The position numbers were made by a program, and so were the translations under genes. The notes beneath the pieces were generated by a model. It worked only from the letters and a program-made list of their open reading frames with translations. It did not search any database and was not told the origin of the DNA. DNA of 64,000 nucleotides from Lineus longissimus. Taxonomy: Eukaryota > Nemertea > Pilidiophora > Heteronemertea > Lineidae. This document shows positions 24,001 to 35,000 of the stretch, one piece after another. Position 1 is the stretch's first letter. Each line of letters opens with the position of its first letter. The stretch lies in the NCBI RefSeq assembly GCF_910592395.1, contig NC_088315.1, forward strand, positions 11,536,501 to 11,600,500, in the 5' to 3' direction.

Positions 24001-26612
24001 AAGATTTGATGACCGATGGTAAAGAGACAGAGTTTACACCCGAAGAGCAGAGGATTATAGATGGTGTTGAAGCTTCAAAGGTGTACCACAGGGAGCAGGG
24101 ATGTTACGAGGTTTCCATCCCATGGATAGATGGCAGTCCGGAACTTCCTTGTAACTACGAGATCGCCCGTCGCCGCCTGGTGTCCTTGGAGAGAACCTTG
24201 ATGAAGAAACCGAAACTGGCGGAGAAGTACAAAGACGGGATGAAGGGATACCTGAAAAAGGTGCCAGATGCAGACATTGCTACTGGGTGGTATCTTCCGC
24301 ACTTTCCGGTGGTTCGGGAGGACAAGGAGACTACGAAGGTGAGGATAGTGTTTGATTCTGCAGCCCAGTATCAAGGAGTCTCCTTGAATGATAAGATGCA
24401 TGCTGGTCCCAAGCTTCAAAGAGAAATCTTCGACATCTTGGTGAGATTTCGCGTGGGTCAAGTTGGTCTGGCTGGAGACATCAAGGAGATGTTCTCCCAA
24501 GTTTTGCTGTCTGAGAGAGATCGCAAATTTCACAGAATCTTATGGAGAGATCTAAATGTCTCACAAGCCGTTGAAGTTTATGAGTCGACCAGACTAACTT
24601 TTGGGGATAAAGCGTCTCCTTTTCTTGCCATGCATGTCTTGCAGACTCACGCCAGATATCACCAGGATGTGTGCCTAGCTGTTGCCTTTGTATGCCTGTA
24701 CTGCACATATATGGATGATGCGATTACCTCGATTGATGGGACTTGGGAGGCCAAACAGCTACGGAAAGATTTGGCTGCCATTTTGATTAAGGCCGGATTC
24801 TACATTCGGAGATGGTGCAGTAACGTCCTACTGGCATTGGAGGGAGTACCTGCCGAAGATAGAGCTAGTGGACAGTTGGAGGTGAGCGATTCCACTTTAC
24901 CAAGCATCAAGACGTTGGGGATCAGGTGGGATGCCGAGCCTGACTGTTTTGGGTTTGCTGCCCAGAAGATTGTCGTCCCAGAGGTCGTTACCAAGAGGTC
25001 GCTGTTGAGTCGCATTGCTACACTGTTCGATCCCTTACAGTGGTTGGCACCTTTCACCATCCGTGTAAAGATGACGTTACAGCAGTCCTGGGTTTTGGGA
25101 TTGGGCTGGGATGAACCTATGCCTGAGGCCCTGGTGATAGAAGCAACAGAATGGTTCGAGGAGTTACCGAGGATAGAACAGCTAGTCATCCCAAGGCGAT
25201 ACTTTACCCAGCCATCAAATGAGGGAGTTGTTACCATTCACACTTTTTCCGATGCCAGTTCGAAAGCATATGCCGCCGTGAGTTATGCCCGTTATGTCTC
25301 AGCTGGCGGAGAGATAGAGCTGTCATTGGTCGCAGCAAAAGCCAGAGTCGCGCCCTTGAGAGCAGTGAGTATTCCGCGACTTGAATTGATGGGAGCCGTG
25401 CTAGGCTATAGACTCACGCTGAAGATTACTACCTTGCTGAAGTGTCCAATAGAAAAGGCAACATTTTGGACCGACTCACTAGATGTGGTTCATTGGGTAC
25501 GGAATCAGTCGAGGCGATTTAAGCCGTTTGTGGCCAATCGTATTGCTGAGTTGCAAACTGAATCTAATCCTCACCAATGGCGTTTTGTTCCAGGCAAAGA
25601 GAATCCTGCAGATGTAGCCACGAGAGGGATGTCGGTGGAGGATCTGACCAGTCCGAATGTATGGTTCCAGGGCCCGGAATTCTTACATAAGGAAGAGAGC
25701 CAGTGGCCGACGTGTAAGACTCTGATCAACCCTACAGACCAAGCTGTAATCGAGTCTTCCAAGTCGTGTGTGCAGACAAATGCCATGGTTGCAGTTTCAA
25801 CACCAGAACTTCTCGAAAGAATGAACTACACCAAGTACTCCACATGGAATCGATTGGTACGTGTGATGGCTTGGATGATAAGGTTTGTCCACATTGTTAG
25901 AGGAGGACCTCAGCAGAGGGTGAATCGACAGGAACCTGACAAGAATGGGTGCAATTCCAGCGAGTTAGATGGGTCTGATCGACAGTATGATGGTCACACT
26001 TCAAAATGTAAGAATTTCGGTGATAGACAAGCTGATACTGACGAAATTCCGAATGATGCCTTATCACGTGACGAGTACCAAGAATCTGAGCTCGCCATTG
26101 TGAGAATGGTACAGCGGGCCTGCCTGTTTGAAGACTACAACGCGTTGCTGGTAGGTAATAGTGCGAGGGTGATGAAGAAAAGCGCATTAAGAAGTCTTAA
26201 CCAATTCCTAGATGCTGATGGTGTGATGAGAGTGGGAGGTCGTTTGCAGCATGCCGACCTACCATACGATGTTAGACATCCAATCATTCTTCCTAGTTCA
26301 CATCACATTTCAGTACTGATTGTGAGAAGAGCCCACCTGTATGCCGGGCATTCACGTGGAGTGAATGCTACCCTGGCTGATATAAGGCTGCGATTTTGGA
26401 TCTTGAATGGGCGAGAAGCCGTCAAAAAGGTGGCTTATTGCTGTTACCAGTGTAGAAAGATGAAGGAACAACCAGCAATTTTGCTGGCCCCTTTGTTACT
26501 AAGATCACTAGATTCAAATCTGCTAAGAGGTACATGTGTTTGTTTACTTGTTTGCAGACTAGAGGCGTTCACTTGGAGATGGCCTACTCGTTGGAGACGG
26601 ATGGATTCTTGA
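21081..26612 (+). CDS. BEL/Pao Gag-Pol polyprotein (Gag, protease, RT, RNase H, N-terminal integrase)
   Basis: An ATG-initiated frame of 1,843 codons. In order: a charged N-terminal region; a probable coiled coil at about 240-300; a DUF1759-like Gag core (LPKFDGNRDRFEDWRAQY) at about 440-590; zinc-knuckle-type cysteines at about 675-745, including a CX2CX4HX4C set; an aspartic protease with LDDGSDSSYV near residue 799; reverse transcriptase from about 1065, with GDIKEMF (Asp about 1133) and YMDD at 1210-1213; RNase H from about 1385 (FSDAS, RLELMGA, WTDSLDVV); and the H2C2-type integrase N-terminus at about 1750-1795. Homology stops at about residue 1799. The last 44 or so codons are out of frame and end at a chance stop, while the rest of the integrase continues in another frame from about 26480. 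The product would package, process and copy element RNA but lack the integrase core. Confidence 0.93.
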   Translation: MSGAVRRSMRIKKKPAYLQDYEWENIREDQPEMEPKQPQTLDLRPGEVLETQPSTTSQPGSKMTAATTSGTSNRGQFAAALDPENSDAIACWLEDERQLLGARINDMSSELRKLLGDRGSRTKMQRLVERLKSSSRDVYSVVDRLTQLTTSVDRMKRLVDWGRQANSIVEQLEDEVIDQIEERADEAPSMTPSLLAQGDPDTRHQKPEEDNLPEDEEDEYDFDDAKSDQSHQSTQSNRSQLAKVKAELAMLKVKQEKQRYVEQLRIQEAQQKLALAKAEDEAESAKLEAQLLAELDGRGIAKPTMPTKPVVFTLPPRKQRATQFFPVDFSPAGEKHQMIGKRRSAAAHNSWIQQVQAQDLASLKFPILSSSNEKVGEKPVLQPFGVLAASKLNPIDELVQSIEESTPMPRPQHSSTPAKDVPEVTPAETKEIQRFFQGLAKPHLPKFDGNRDRFEDWRAQYEVFVEQSQVPVKFKMIMLKNALSGHPLRLISNLGYTAAQYKMAIFKLDQRYGGETRTLKKYLDRLLTWKEVSEGDLRALEELSNQMCDVISKLDDTDHARELIGNTVLYTLVKQKVPHSLLVKYAEQRSTNAQDGLAVFTKWFNRQVCLMLEMSELRAPRTKEKTAEQPHSKRKSESNKSHSYAVSATDSKKTTTSQSKPAEQKDDKRQGTEFECPLCKGSHHVVRCQLWKPASTEERWKIAKEKALCYKCLCGKHMAKNCTKEPRKCEIDGCQRTHHRHLHKKETKTEAAKKNTPEPVGCFGIAGNGQVRLNKVPLRVLPVLVADVDGQMRRLNAFLDDGSDSSYVRRSVLSELGISRIEDHTITMSTMTTTGTKVKSGTVTLSVESLNGNLRVRLGCRILDRLCEGVRPQNWGMNKNRWSHLADIDFPRIDGAETVDIVIGSDHPELTMSLEEVAGQPGEPVARLTPLGWTCTGMLGTSSQDQDEIGGYAATCSVMSDIHLDSCLRALWNQDLMTDGKETEFTPEEQRIIDGVEASKVYHREQGCYEVSIPWIDGSPELPCNYEIARRRLVSLERTLMKKPKLAEKYKDGMKGYLKKVPDADIATGWYLPHFPVVREDKETTKVRIVFDSAAQYQGVSLNDKMHAGPKLQREIFDILVRFRVGQVGLAGDIKEMFSQVLLSERDRKFHRILWRDLNVSQAVEVYESTRLTFGDKASPFLAMHVLQTHARYHQDVCLAVAFVCLYCTYMDDAITSIDGTWEAKQLRKDLAAILIKAGFYIRRWCSNVLLALEGVPAEDRASGQLEVSDSTLPSIKTLGIRWDAEPDCFGFAAQKIVVPEVVTKRSLLSRIATLFDPLQWLAPFTIRVKMTLQQSWVLGLGWDEPMPEALVIEATEWFEELPRIEQLVIPRRYFTQPSNEGVVTIHTFSDASSKAYAAVSYARYVSAGGEIELSLVAAKARVAPLRAVSIPRLELMGAVLGYRLTLKITTLLKCPIEKATFWTDSLDVVHWVRNQSRRFKPFVANRIAELQTESNPHQWRFVPGKENPADVATRGMSVEDLTSPNVWFQGPEFLHKEESQWPTCKTLINPTDQAVIESSKSCVQTNAMVAVSTPELLERMNYTKYSTWNRLVRVMAWMIRFVHIVRGGPQQRVNRQEPDKNGCNSSELDGSDRQYDGHTSKCKNFGDRQADTDEIPNDALSRDEYQESELAIVRMVQRACLFEDYNALLVGNSARVMKKSALRSLNQFLDADGVMRVGGRLQHADLPYDVRHPIILPSSHHISVLIVRRAHLYAGHSRGVNATLADIRLRFWILNGREAVKKVAYCCYQCRKMKEQPAILLAPLLLRSLDSNLLRGTCVCLLVCRLEAFTWRWPTRWRRMDS

Positions 26613-27391
26613 TGGCCTTTTCAAGAATGGTAGCACGCAGAGGGAAACCGATAGAAGTCGTCAGTGATAACGGAGGGTGCTTGGTAAAAGGAGAGAGTAC
26701 CCTGAGAGAATTCGTGGAGGGCATGGATCGGACGAAGATAGTCGACTCTGTGAGTAATCAGGGCATCCGTTGGAAGTTCAACCATCCGTATGGCTCCCAC
26801 CATGGTGGGGTGTTTGAGTCGCTCATTAAGTCTGCCAAGAAAGCCTTGTATTCGATTTTTGGAGAAGCCCGCCTGACTGACGAAGAGTTGCTGACAGGGA
26901 TTGTCGAAGTAGAAGGTATGCTGAACTCCAGGCCGCTGACGTATGTTAGCTCCGACCCTAAAGATTTAGAAGTGTTGACGCCTAATCACTTCCTGGTAGG
27001 ACAGTGCGGTGGACAGTTGGCTCCCCAGATCGTGGATGAGACTGACTACAACCCACGACATCGATGGCGCCTAGTCCAAGACATGTTGTACAGGTTCTGG
27101 GTTAGATGGCAGAAGGAGTATTTGACTCACCAACAGCAGAGAGGAAAATGGAGAGAAGTCCATTCTGATTTGGCAGTCGATGATGTCGTTGTCCTGCAGG
27201 AGCAAGGTTGCCCCCGTTTGAGCTGGCCGATTGGAAAAGTCTCTGAAGTAGAGAGAGGTTATGATGGTCATATAAGAACAGCGACAGTCTTGTCCAGAGG
27301 AAAAACGTATCGACGTCCTATCACGCGCCTTGTTCCGTTGATTGCAGCCGATGGTGAGACGACTACCGAAAAAGCAGACGACAAGAAGTAG
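26534..27391 (+). pseudogene. BEL/Pao integrase core and C-terminal domain, separated by a frameshift
   Basis: This frame (285 codons from the internal ATG; homology begins earlier, near 26480) carries the rest of the integrase. It includes CLFTCLQTRGVHLEMAYSLE, the second catalytic acidic residue in VVSDNGG, the third in VEVEGMLNSRPLTY, and a C-terminal DUF5641-like region (LTPNHFLVG to RPITRLVPL). It is in a different frame from the upstream polyprotein and the overlap is non-homologous. The segment that should bear the first acidic residue of the DDE triad is missing in both frames, so the break is a deletion of a length not divisible by three rather than a single lost base. It has no start context of its own and is probably not translated separately. 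Confidence 0.85.
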
Positions 27392-27463
27392 GTTAAGTTC
27401 TGAGGAACTACATGTATATATATATTGTGACATGGCTAACTCGGATCATGTCACGGGGAGGGG
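27392..27463 (+). promoter_or_regulatory. BEL/Pao 3' untranslated segment with polypurine tract
   Basis: A short AT-rich spacer ends in the purine run GGGGAGGGG at 27455-27463, directly against the 3' LTR. That is where plus-strand DNA synthesis is primed in LTR retroelements. Confidence 0.8.
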
Positions 27464-29077
27464 TGTTGTGACGATCAGTGATCGTTTGTTATTGCGATCA
27501 GCTGACTTCTCCCTTGACCCGGTTTGACCCCGTTATTGTATTATTATTTCCGCGCCAAAAAATTGTTTACCGAGATTTTGCGAGATGTTGGCGAGACTTA
27601 GGTAACACCCATGGGCATGTGTGTTCAAGACAGCACTTCGACTCCGTCCGCGAGTGAGTGAGGATCGCCGCCGGTTCTGTACTATTCTATAGATGACAAC
27701 GCCCAGAAGTTCGTAGCGAGATGGTTGAAATGGTTGAAGCAGCGTTGAAATGGTGGTAACGTTTTTATGATTGATTCACGCCGTACTTTACCGATAGAAT
27801 GGAAAATGCCATAATTTTACCGGTGTGAAGCCTTTCACGCTTTACGTACATTTGTATACGGCCGATGCACTGACCGTGTGTATCGTGCTGTGTTTGTAAA
27901 CGTATCACCAGTTTGTGTCTTCCTCTCGCTAATGTATAGCTATCTGTGCATTTAATTGACATGGTTTTCTATAGTTTGAGAAGGGGTCTAAAAGGGGGGT
28001 GTATTAATGTTTGAAGGTGCATTCTGGTCTTTGCGGACCAGGTGCTTCGAATAGGCTCGCGTAGATCAGGTCGACCTGAGCAACTTTCCACTCCACTCTT
28101 TTAGGCCTATTTTCGATGAATGGGCTGTAATGTTGTTGATTCTCGGTTAGAATGAATCGTTATCGTTTAGTATTTTAGTCCATTGGTGTTATTGGACATA
28201 CTCGAACCTGTTATATAGACTTTAAAAATTATAGACCGTGCGAACGGATTTCTGGAAAACCATTATATAAAACCCAGTTGTATTTTGGGACTAAAAAGAT
28301 GTTGTGTTAACCCACGGTTTTAATCTGTGTATGTTGACTTCAGGTGACTGTTTGATAGTTATATTGTTAGAAGCCAGTGGGTGTGATTCCATCACTGTCT
28401 CTCCGCTTACGCCAGAAGCCGTGTTGACGATTTGGACGAATCCGCCCTGCAGAGATCGAGAAGGACGAGGCCTTGCTGTTGACGTCCCTCCCCGTTTATA
28501 GAATACCCGTGGCGGTATAGTATTCTTAATTTACTGGCTAGTTTATTGTTACGACCTGCCGGCTAGTTAGGACTAGTCTGTTGCCATCTGGGCAGAACCG
28601 GTTGAGTCGAAGTCATTTATATAGTCCTAGCTAGCGGTCAGGTTGCTTCAGTCAGCCTGAGTCAATGTTACAGACTGTTTGTGTTGTAGCACGCTTTGAG
28701 TTGTGAGAAGCATTTTAGTATATATCCCTTAGCAGAAAAAACTTGTATTGATATATTCCCCTTGGTGGGAAGATAATTTGATATATATATATAATCTACT
28801 ACGCCCTTCTACTGACGTTCCGGGCTGGAATACCGAAGTCTGCAATCGAACACGAGACGGAGGATAGCCTGTTGCAGATGCCGGAGAAGAGACACCGCAA
28901 TCGTGTGTAAAACTAGTACGGAGCCGCTGGCTCTAGGCTGAAGCATTTACAGCTGTAGTGAATTGTAGGTATCTTATGATAGCTTGTACCATATAGATAT
29001 ACAGTCCTCTTCATAAAGTAATTAACCTCTGGCATAGTTCTTATCGTCATCTTGTCAATTCGTTGATCGCCAGAACA
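27464..29077 (+). repeat. BEL/Pao 3' LTR
   Basis: 1,614 bp, collinear with the 5' LTR at an offset of 8,276 bp and about 99.6% identical by eye (about six substitutions, no indels seen). It ends CCAGAACA and is followed by the TACAG target duplication and satellite sequence. Confidence 0.96.
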
Positions 29078-32000
29078 TACAGTGACCAGTCTTTGTGTAG
29101 CATATCAACATTTCTTAAAGCTAATCTTTAGACAATACAGTGACCAGTCTTTCTGTAGCATATCAACATTTCTTAAAGCTAAACTTCAGACAATACAGTG
29201 GCCAGCCCTTGTGTAGCACATCAACATTTCTTAAAGCTAAACTTCAGACAATACAGTGACTAGTCTTTGTGTAGCATATCAACATTTCTTAGAGCAAAAC
29301 TTCAGACAATACAGTGACCAGTCTTTGTGTAGCATATCAACACTTCTTCAAGCTAAACTTCAGACAATACAGTGACTAGTCTTTGTGTAGCATATCAACA
29401 TTTATTAAAGCTAAACTTCAGACAATTTAGTGACTAATCTTTGTGTAGCATATCAACATTTCTTAGAGCAAAACTTCAGAAAATACAGTGACCAGTCTTT
29501 GTGTAGCATATCAACATTTCTTAAAGCTGAACTTCAGAAAATACAGTGACCAGACTTTCTGTAGCATATCAACATTTCTTAAATCTAAACTTCAGAAAAT
29601 ACAGTGACCAGTATTTGTGTAGCATTTCAACATTTCTTAAAGCTAAACTTCAGAAAATACAGTGACCAGTCTTTGTGTAGCATAACAACATTTCTTTAGG
29701 CTAAACTTCAGAAAATACAGTGACCAGTCTTTGTGTAGCATATCAACATTTCTTAAAGCTAAACTTCAGACAATACAGTGACCAGTCTTTCAGTAGCATA
29801 TCAACATTTCTTAAAGCTAAACTTCAGACAATACAGTGACCAATCTTTGTGTAGCATATCAACATTTCTTAAAGCTAATCTTTAGACAATACAGTGACCA
29901 GTCTTTCTGTAGCATATCAACATTTCTTAAAGCTAAACTTCAGACAATACAGTGACCAGTCTTTGTGTAGCACATCAACATTTCTTAAAGCTAAACTTCA
30001 GACAATACAGTGACCAGTCTTTCTGTAGCATATCAACATTTCTTAAAGCTAAACTTCAGACAATACAGTGACCAGTCTTTGTGTAGCACATCAACATTTC
30101 TTAAAGCTAAACTTCAGACAATACAGTGACCAGTCTTTCTGTAGCATATCAACATTTCTCGAAGCTAAACTTCAGACAATACAGTGACCAGTCTTTGTGT
30201 AGCACATCAACATTTCTTAAAGCTAAACTTCAGACACTACAGTGGCCAGTCTTTGTGAAGCACATCAACATTTCTTAAAGCTAAACTTCAGACAATGCAG
30301 TGGCCAGTCTTTGTGTAGCACATCAACATTTCTTTAAGCTTAACTTCAGACAATACAGCAACCAGTCTTTGTGTAGCTTATCAACATTTCTTAAAGCTAA
30401 ACTTCAGACAATGCAGTAACCAGTCTTTCTGTAGCATATCAACATTTCCTAAAGCTGTACTTCAGACAATACAGTGACCAGTCTTTGTGTTGCACATCAA
30501 CATTTCTTAAAGCTAAACTTCAGACAATACAGTGACCAGTCTTTCTGTAGCATATCAACATTTCTTAAAGCTAAACTTTAGACAATACAGTGACCAGTCT
30601 TTCTGTAGCATATCAATATTTCTTCAAGCTAAACTTCACACAATACAGTGACCAGTCTTTGTGTAGCATATCAACATTTCTTAAACCTGAACTTTAGACA
30701 ATACAGTGACCAGTCTTTCTGTAGCATATCAACATTTCTTAAAGCTAAACTTCAGACAATACAATGGCCAGTCTTTGTGTAGCACATCAACATTTCTTAA
30801 AGCTAAACTTCAGACAATACAGTGACCAGTCTTTGTGTAGCACATCAACATTTCTTGAAGCTAAACTTCAGACAATGCAGTAACCAGTCTTTGTGTAGCA
30901 CATCAACATTTCTTAAAGCTAAACTTCAGACAATACAGTGGCCAGTCTTTGTGAAGCACATCAACACTTCTCGAAGTTAAACTTCAGACAATACAGTTGC
31001 CAGTCTTTGTGTAGCATATCAACATTTCTTAAAGCTAAACTTCAGACAATACAGTGGCCAGTCTTTGTGTAGCACATTAACATTTCTTAAAGCTAAACTT
31101 CAGACAATGCAGTAGCCAGTCTTTGTGTAGCATCAACATTTCTTAAAGCTAAACTTCAGACAATACAGTGACCAGTCTTTGTGTAGCATATCAACATTTC
31201 TTATAGCTAAACTTTAGACAATACAGTGACCAGTCTTTGTGTAGCATATCAACATTTCTTAAAGCTAAACTTTAGACAATACAGTGGCCAGTTTTTGTGT
31301 AGCACATCAACATTTCTTAAAGCTAAACTTCAGACAATACAGTAACCAGTCTTTGTGTAGCGTATCAACATTTCTTAAAGCTAAACTTCAGACAATGCAG
31401 TGGCCAGTCTTTGTGTAGCACATCAACATTTCTTAAAGCTTAACTTCAGACAACACAGCAACCAGTCTTTGTGTAGCGTTTTCTTTAAGCTAAACTTCAG
31501 ACAATACAGTAACCAGTCTTTCTGTAGCATATCAACATTTCTTAAAGCTTAACTACAGACAATACAGTGACCAGTCTTTGTGTAGCACATCAACATTTCT
31601 TAAAGCTAAACTTCAGACAATACAGTGACCAGTCTTTGTGTAGCAAATCAATATTCTTAAAGCTAAACTTCAGACAATACAGTGACCAGTCTTTGTGTAG
31701 CACATCAACATTTCTTAAAGCTAAACTTCAGACAATACAGTGACCAGTCTTTGTGTAGCACATCAACATTTCTTAAAGCTAAACTTCAGACAATACAGTG
31801 ACCAGTCTTTGTGTAGCAAATCAATATTTCTTAAAGCTAAACTTCAGACAATACAGCGGCCAGTCTTTGTGTAGCATATCAACATTTCTTAAATCTTAAC
31901 TTCAGAAAATACAGTGACCAGTCTTTGTGTAGCATATCAACATTACATAAAGCTAAACTTCAGAAAATACAGTGACCAGTCTTTGTGTAGCATAACAACA

Positions 32001-35000
32001 TTTCTTTAAGCTAAACTTCAGACAATACAGTGACCAGTCTTTGTGTAGCACATCAACATTTCTTAAAGCTAAACTTCAGACAATACAGAGACCAGTCTTT
32101 GTGTAGCATATCAACATTTCTTAAAGCTTAACTTCAGACAATACAGTGACCAGTCTTTGTGTAGCAAATCAATATTTCTTAAAGCTAAACTTCAGACAAT
32201 ACAGCGGCCAGTCTTTGTGTAGCATATCAACATTTTTTAAAGCTAAACTTCAGACAATACAGTAACCAGTCTTTGTGTAGCGTATTAGCATTTCTTAAAG
32301 CTAAACTTCAGACAATACCGTGACCAGATTTTGTGTAGCATCAACATTTCTTAAAGCTAAACTTCAGACAATACAGTGACTAGTCTTTGTGTAGCATATC
32401 AACATTTCTTAGAGCAAAACTTCAGACAATACAGTGACCAGTCTTTGTGTAGCATATCAACACTTCTTAAAGCTAAACTTCAGACAATACAGTGACTAGT
32501 CTTTGTGTAGCATATCAACATTTATTAAAGCTAAACTTCAGACAATTTAGTGACTAATCTTTGTGTAGCATATCAACATTTCTTAGAGCAAAACTTCAGA
32601 AAATACAGTGACCAGTCTTTGTGTAGCAAATCAATATTCTTAAAGCTAAACTTCAGACAATACAGTGACCAGTCTTTGTGTAGCACATCAACATTTCTTA
32701 AAGCTAAACTTCAGACAATACAGTGACCAGTCTTTGTGTAGCACATCAACATTTCTCAAAGCTAAACTTCAGACAATACAGTGACCAGTCTTTGTGTAGC
32801 AAATCAATATTTCTTAAAGCTAAACTTCAGACAATACAGCGGCCAGTCTTTGTGTAGCATATCAACATTTCTTAAATCTAAACTTCAGAAAATACAGTGA
32901 CCAGTCTTTGTGTAGCATATCAACATTACATAAAGCTAAACTTCAGAAAATACAGTGACCAGTCTTTGTGTAGCATAACAACATTTCTTTAAGCTAAACT
33001 TCAGACAATACAGTGACCAGTCTTTGTGTAGCACATCAACATTTCTTAAAGCTAAACTTCAGACAATACAGAGACCAGTCTTTGTGTAGCATATCAACAT
33101 TTCTTAAAGCTTAACTTCAGACAATACAGTGACCAGTCTTTGTGTAGCATATCAACATTTCTTAAAGCTAATCTTTAGACAATACAGTGACCAGTCTTTC
33201 TGTAGCATATCAACATTTCTTAAAGCTAAACTTCAGACAATACAGTGGCAAGCCCTTGTGTAGCACATCAACATTTCTTAAAGCTAAACTTCAGACAATA
33301 CAGTGACCAGTCTTGGTGTAGCACATCAACATTTCTTAAACCTAAACTTCAGACACTGCAGTGGCCAGTCTTTGTGAAGCACATCAACATTTCTTGAAGC
33401 TATAATTCAGACAATGCAGTGGCCAGTCTTTGTGTAGCACATCAACATTTCTTAAAGCTAAACTTCAGACAATACAGTAACCAGTCTTTCTGTAGCATAT
33501 CAACATTTCTTAAAGCTAAACTTTAGACAATACAGTGACCAGTCTTTCTATAGCATATCAATATTTCTTAAAGCTAAAGTTCACACAATACAGTGACCAG
33601 TCTTTGTGTAGCATATCAACATTTCTTAAAGCTAAACTTTAGACAATACAGTGACCAGTCTTTCTGTAGCATATCAACATTTCTTAAAGCTAAACTTCAG
33701 ACAATACAATGGCCAGTCTTTGTGTAGCACATCAACATTTCTTAAAGCTAAACTTCAGACAATACAGTGGCCAGTCTTTGTGTAGCACATCAACATTTCT
33801 TGAAGCTAAACTTCAGACAATGCAGTAACCAGTCTTTGGGTAGCACATTAACATTTCTTAAAGCTAAACTCCAGACAATACAATGACCAGTCTTTGTGTA
33901 GCGTATTAACATTTCTAAAGCTAAACTTCAGACAATACAGTGACCAGTCTTTGTGTAGCACATCAACATTTCTGAAAGCTAAACTTCAGACAATACAGTG
34001 GCATGTCTTTGTGAAGCACATCAACATTTCTTAAAGCTAAACTTCATACAATACAGTGGCCAGTCTTTGTGTAGCACATCAACATTTCTGAAAGCTAAAC
34101 TTCAAACAATACAGTGGCATGTCGTTGTGAAGCACATCAACATTTCTGAAAGCTAAACTTCAGACAATACAGCGGCAAGTCATTGTGTAGCATATCAACA
34201 TTTCTTAAAGCTAAACTTCAGACAATACAGCAACCAGTCTTTGTGTAGCGTATCAACATTTCTTAAAGCCAAACTTCAGAAAATGCAGTAACCAGTCTTT
34301 GTGTAGCATCAACATTTCTTAAAGCTAAACTTCAGACAATACAGTAACCAGTCTTTGTGTAGCGTATCAGCATTTCTTAAAGCTAAACTTCAGACAATAC
34401 CGTGACCAGATTTTGTGTAGCATCAACATTTCTTAAAGCTAAACTTCAGACAATACAGTGACTAGTCTTTGTGTAGCATATCAACATTTCTTAAAGCTAA
34501 ACTTCAGACAATACAGAGACCAGTCTTTGTGTAGCATATCAACACTTCTTAAAGCTAAACTTCAGACAATACAGTGACTAGTCTTTGTGTAGCGTATCAA
34601 CATTTCTTAAAGCTAAACTTCAGACAATGCAGTAACCAGTCTTTGTGTAGCATCAACATTTCTTAAAGCTACACTTCAGACAATACAGTGACCAGTCCTT
34701 GTGTAACACATCAACATTTCTTAAAGCTAAACTCCAGACAATACAATGACCAGTCTTTTTGTGGCGTATTAACATTTCTTAAAGCTAAACTTCAGACAAT
34801 ACAGTGGCATGTCTTTGTGTAGCACTTTAACATTTCTTAAAGCTAAACTTCAGACAATACAGTGGCAAGTCTTTGTGTAGCGCATCAACATTTCTCGAAG
34901 CTAAACTTCAGACAATACAGCAGCAAGTCATTGTGTAGCATATCAACATTTCTTCAAGCTAAACTTCAGACAATACAGCAACCAGTCTTTGTGTAGCGTA

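Larger units (their letters stand above)
19188..29077 (+). mobile_element. BEL/Pao LTR retrotransposon, near full length
   Basis: A 9,890-bp element bounded by two 1,614-bp LTRs that start TGTTGTGACG and end CCAGAACA, with a constant offset of 8,276 bp between them. The 5-bp direct repeat TACAG (19183-19187 and 29078-29082) is the target duplication, of the size usual for BEL/Pao. Order: 5' LTR, primer-binding-site-like TGG, Gag-protease-RT-RNase H-integrase, polypurine tract, 3' LTR. There is no env-like frame. The insertion sits inside a satellite monomer, and the flanks rejoin to a normal monomer when the element is removed. The LTRs differ at about six positions, which indicates a recent insertion. 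The copy is probably not autonomous because the integrase frame is broken near 26476. Confidence 0.97.

Noticed and set aside
22613-25237. Minus-strand frames up to 152 codons opposite the polyprotein
   Set aside because: They are shadows of the Gag-Pol frame and contain no domain.
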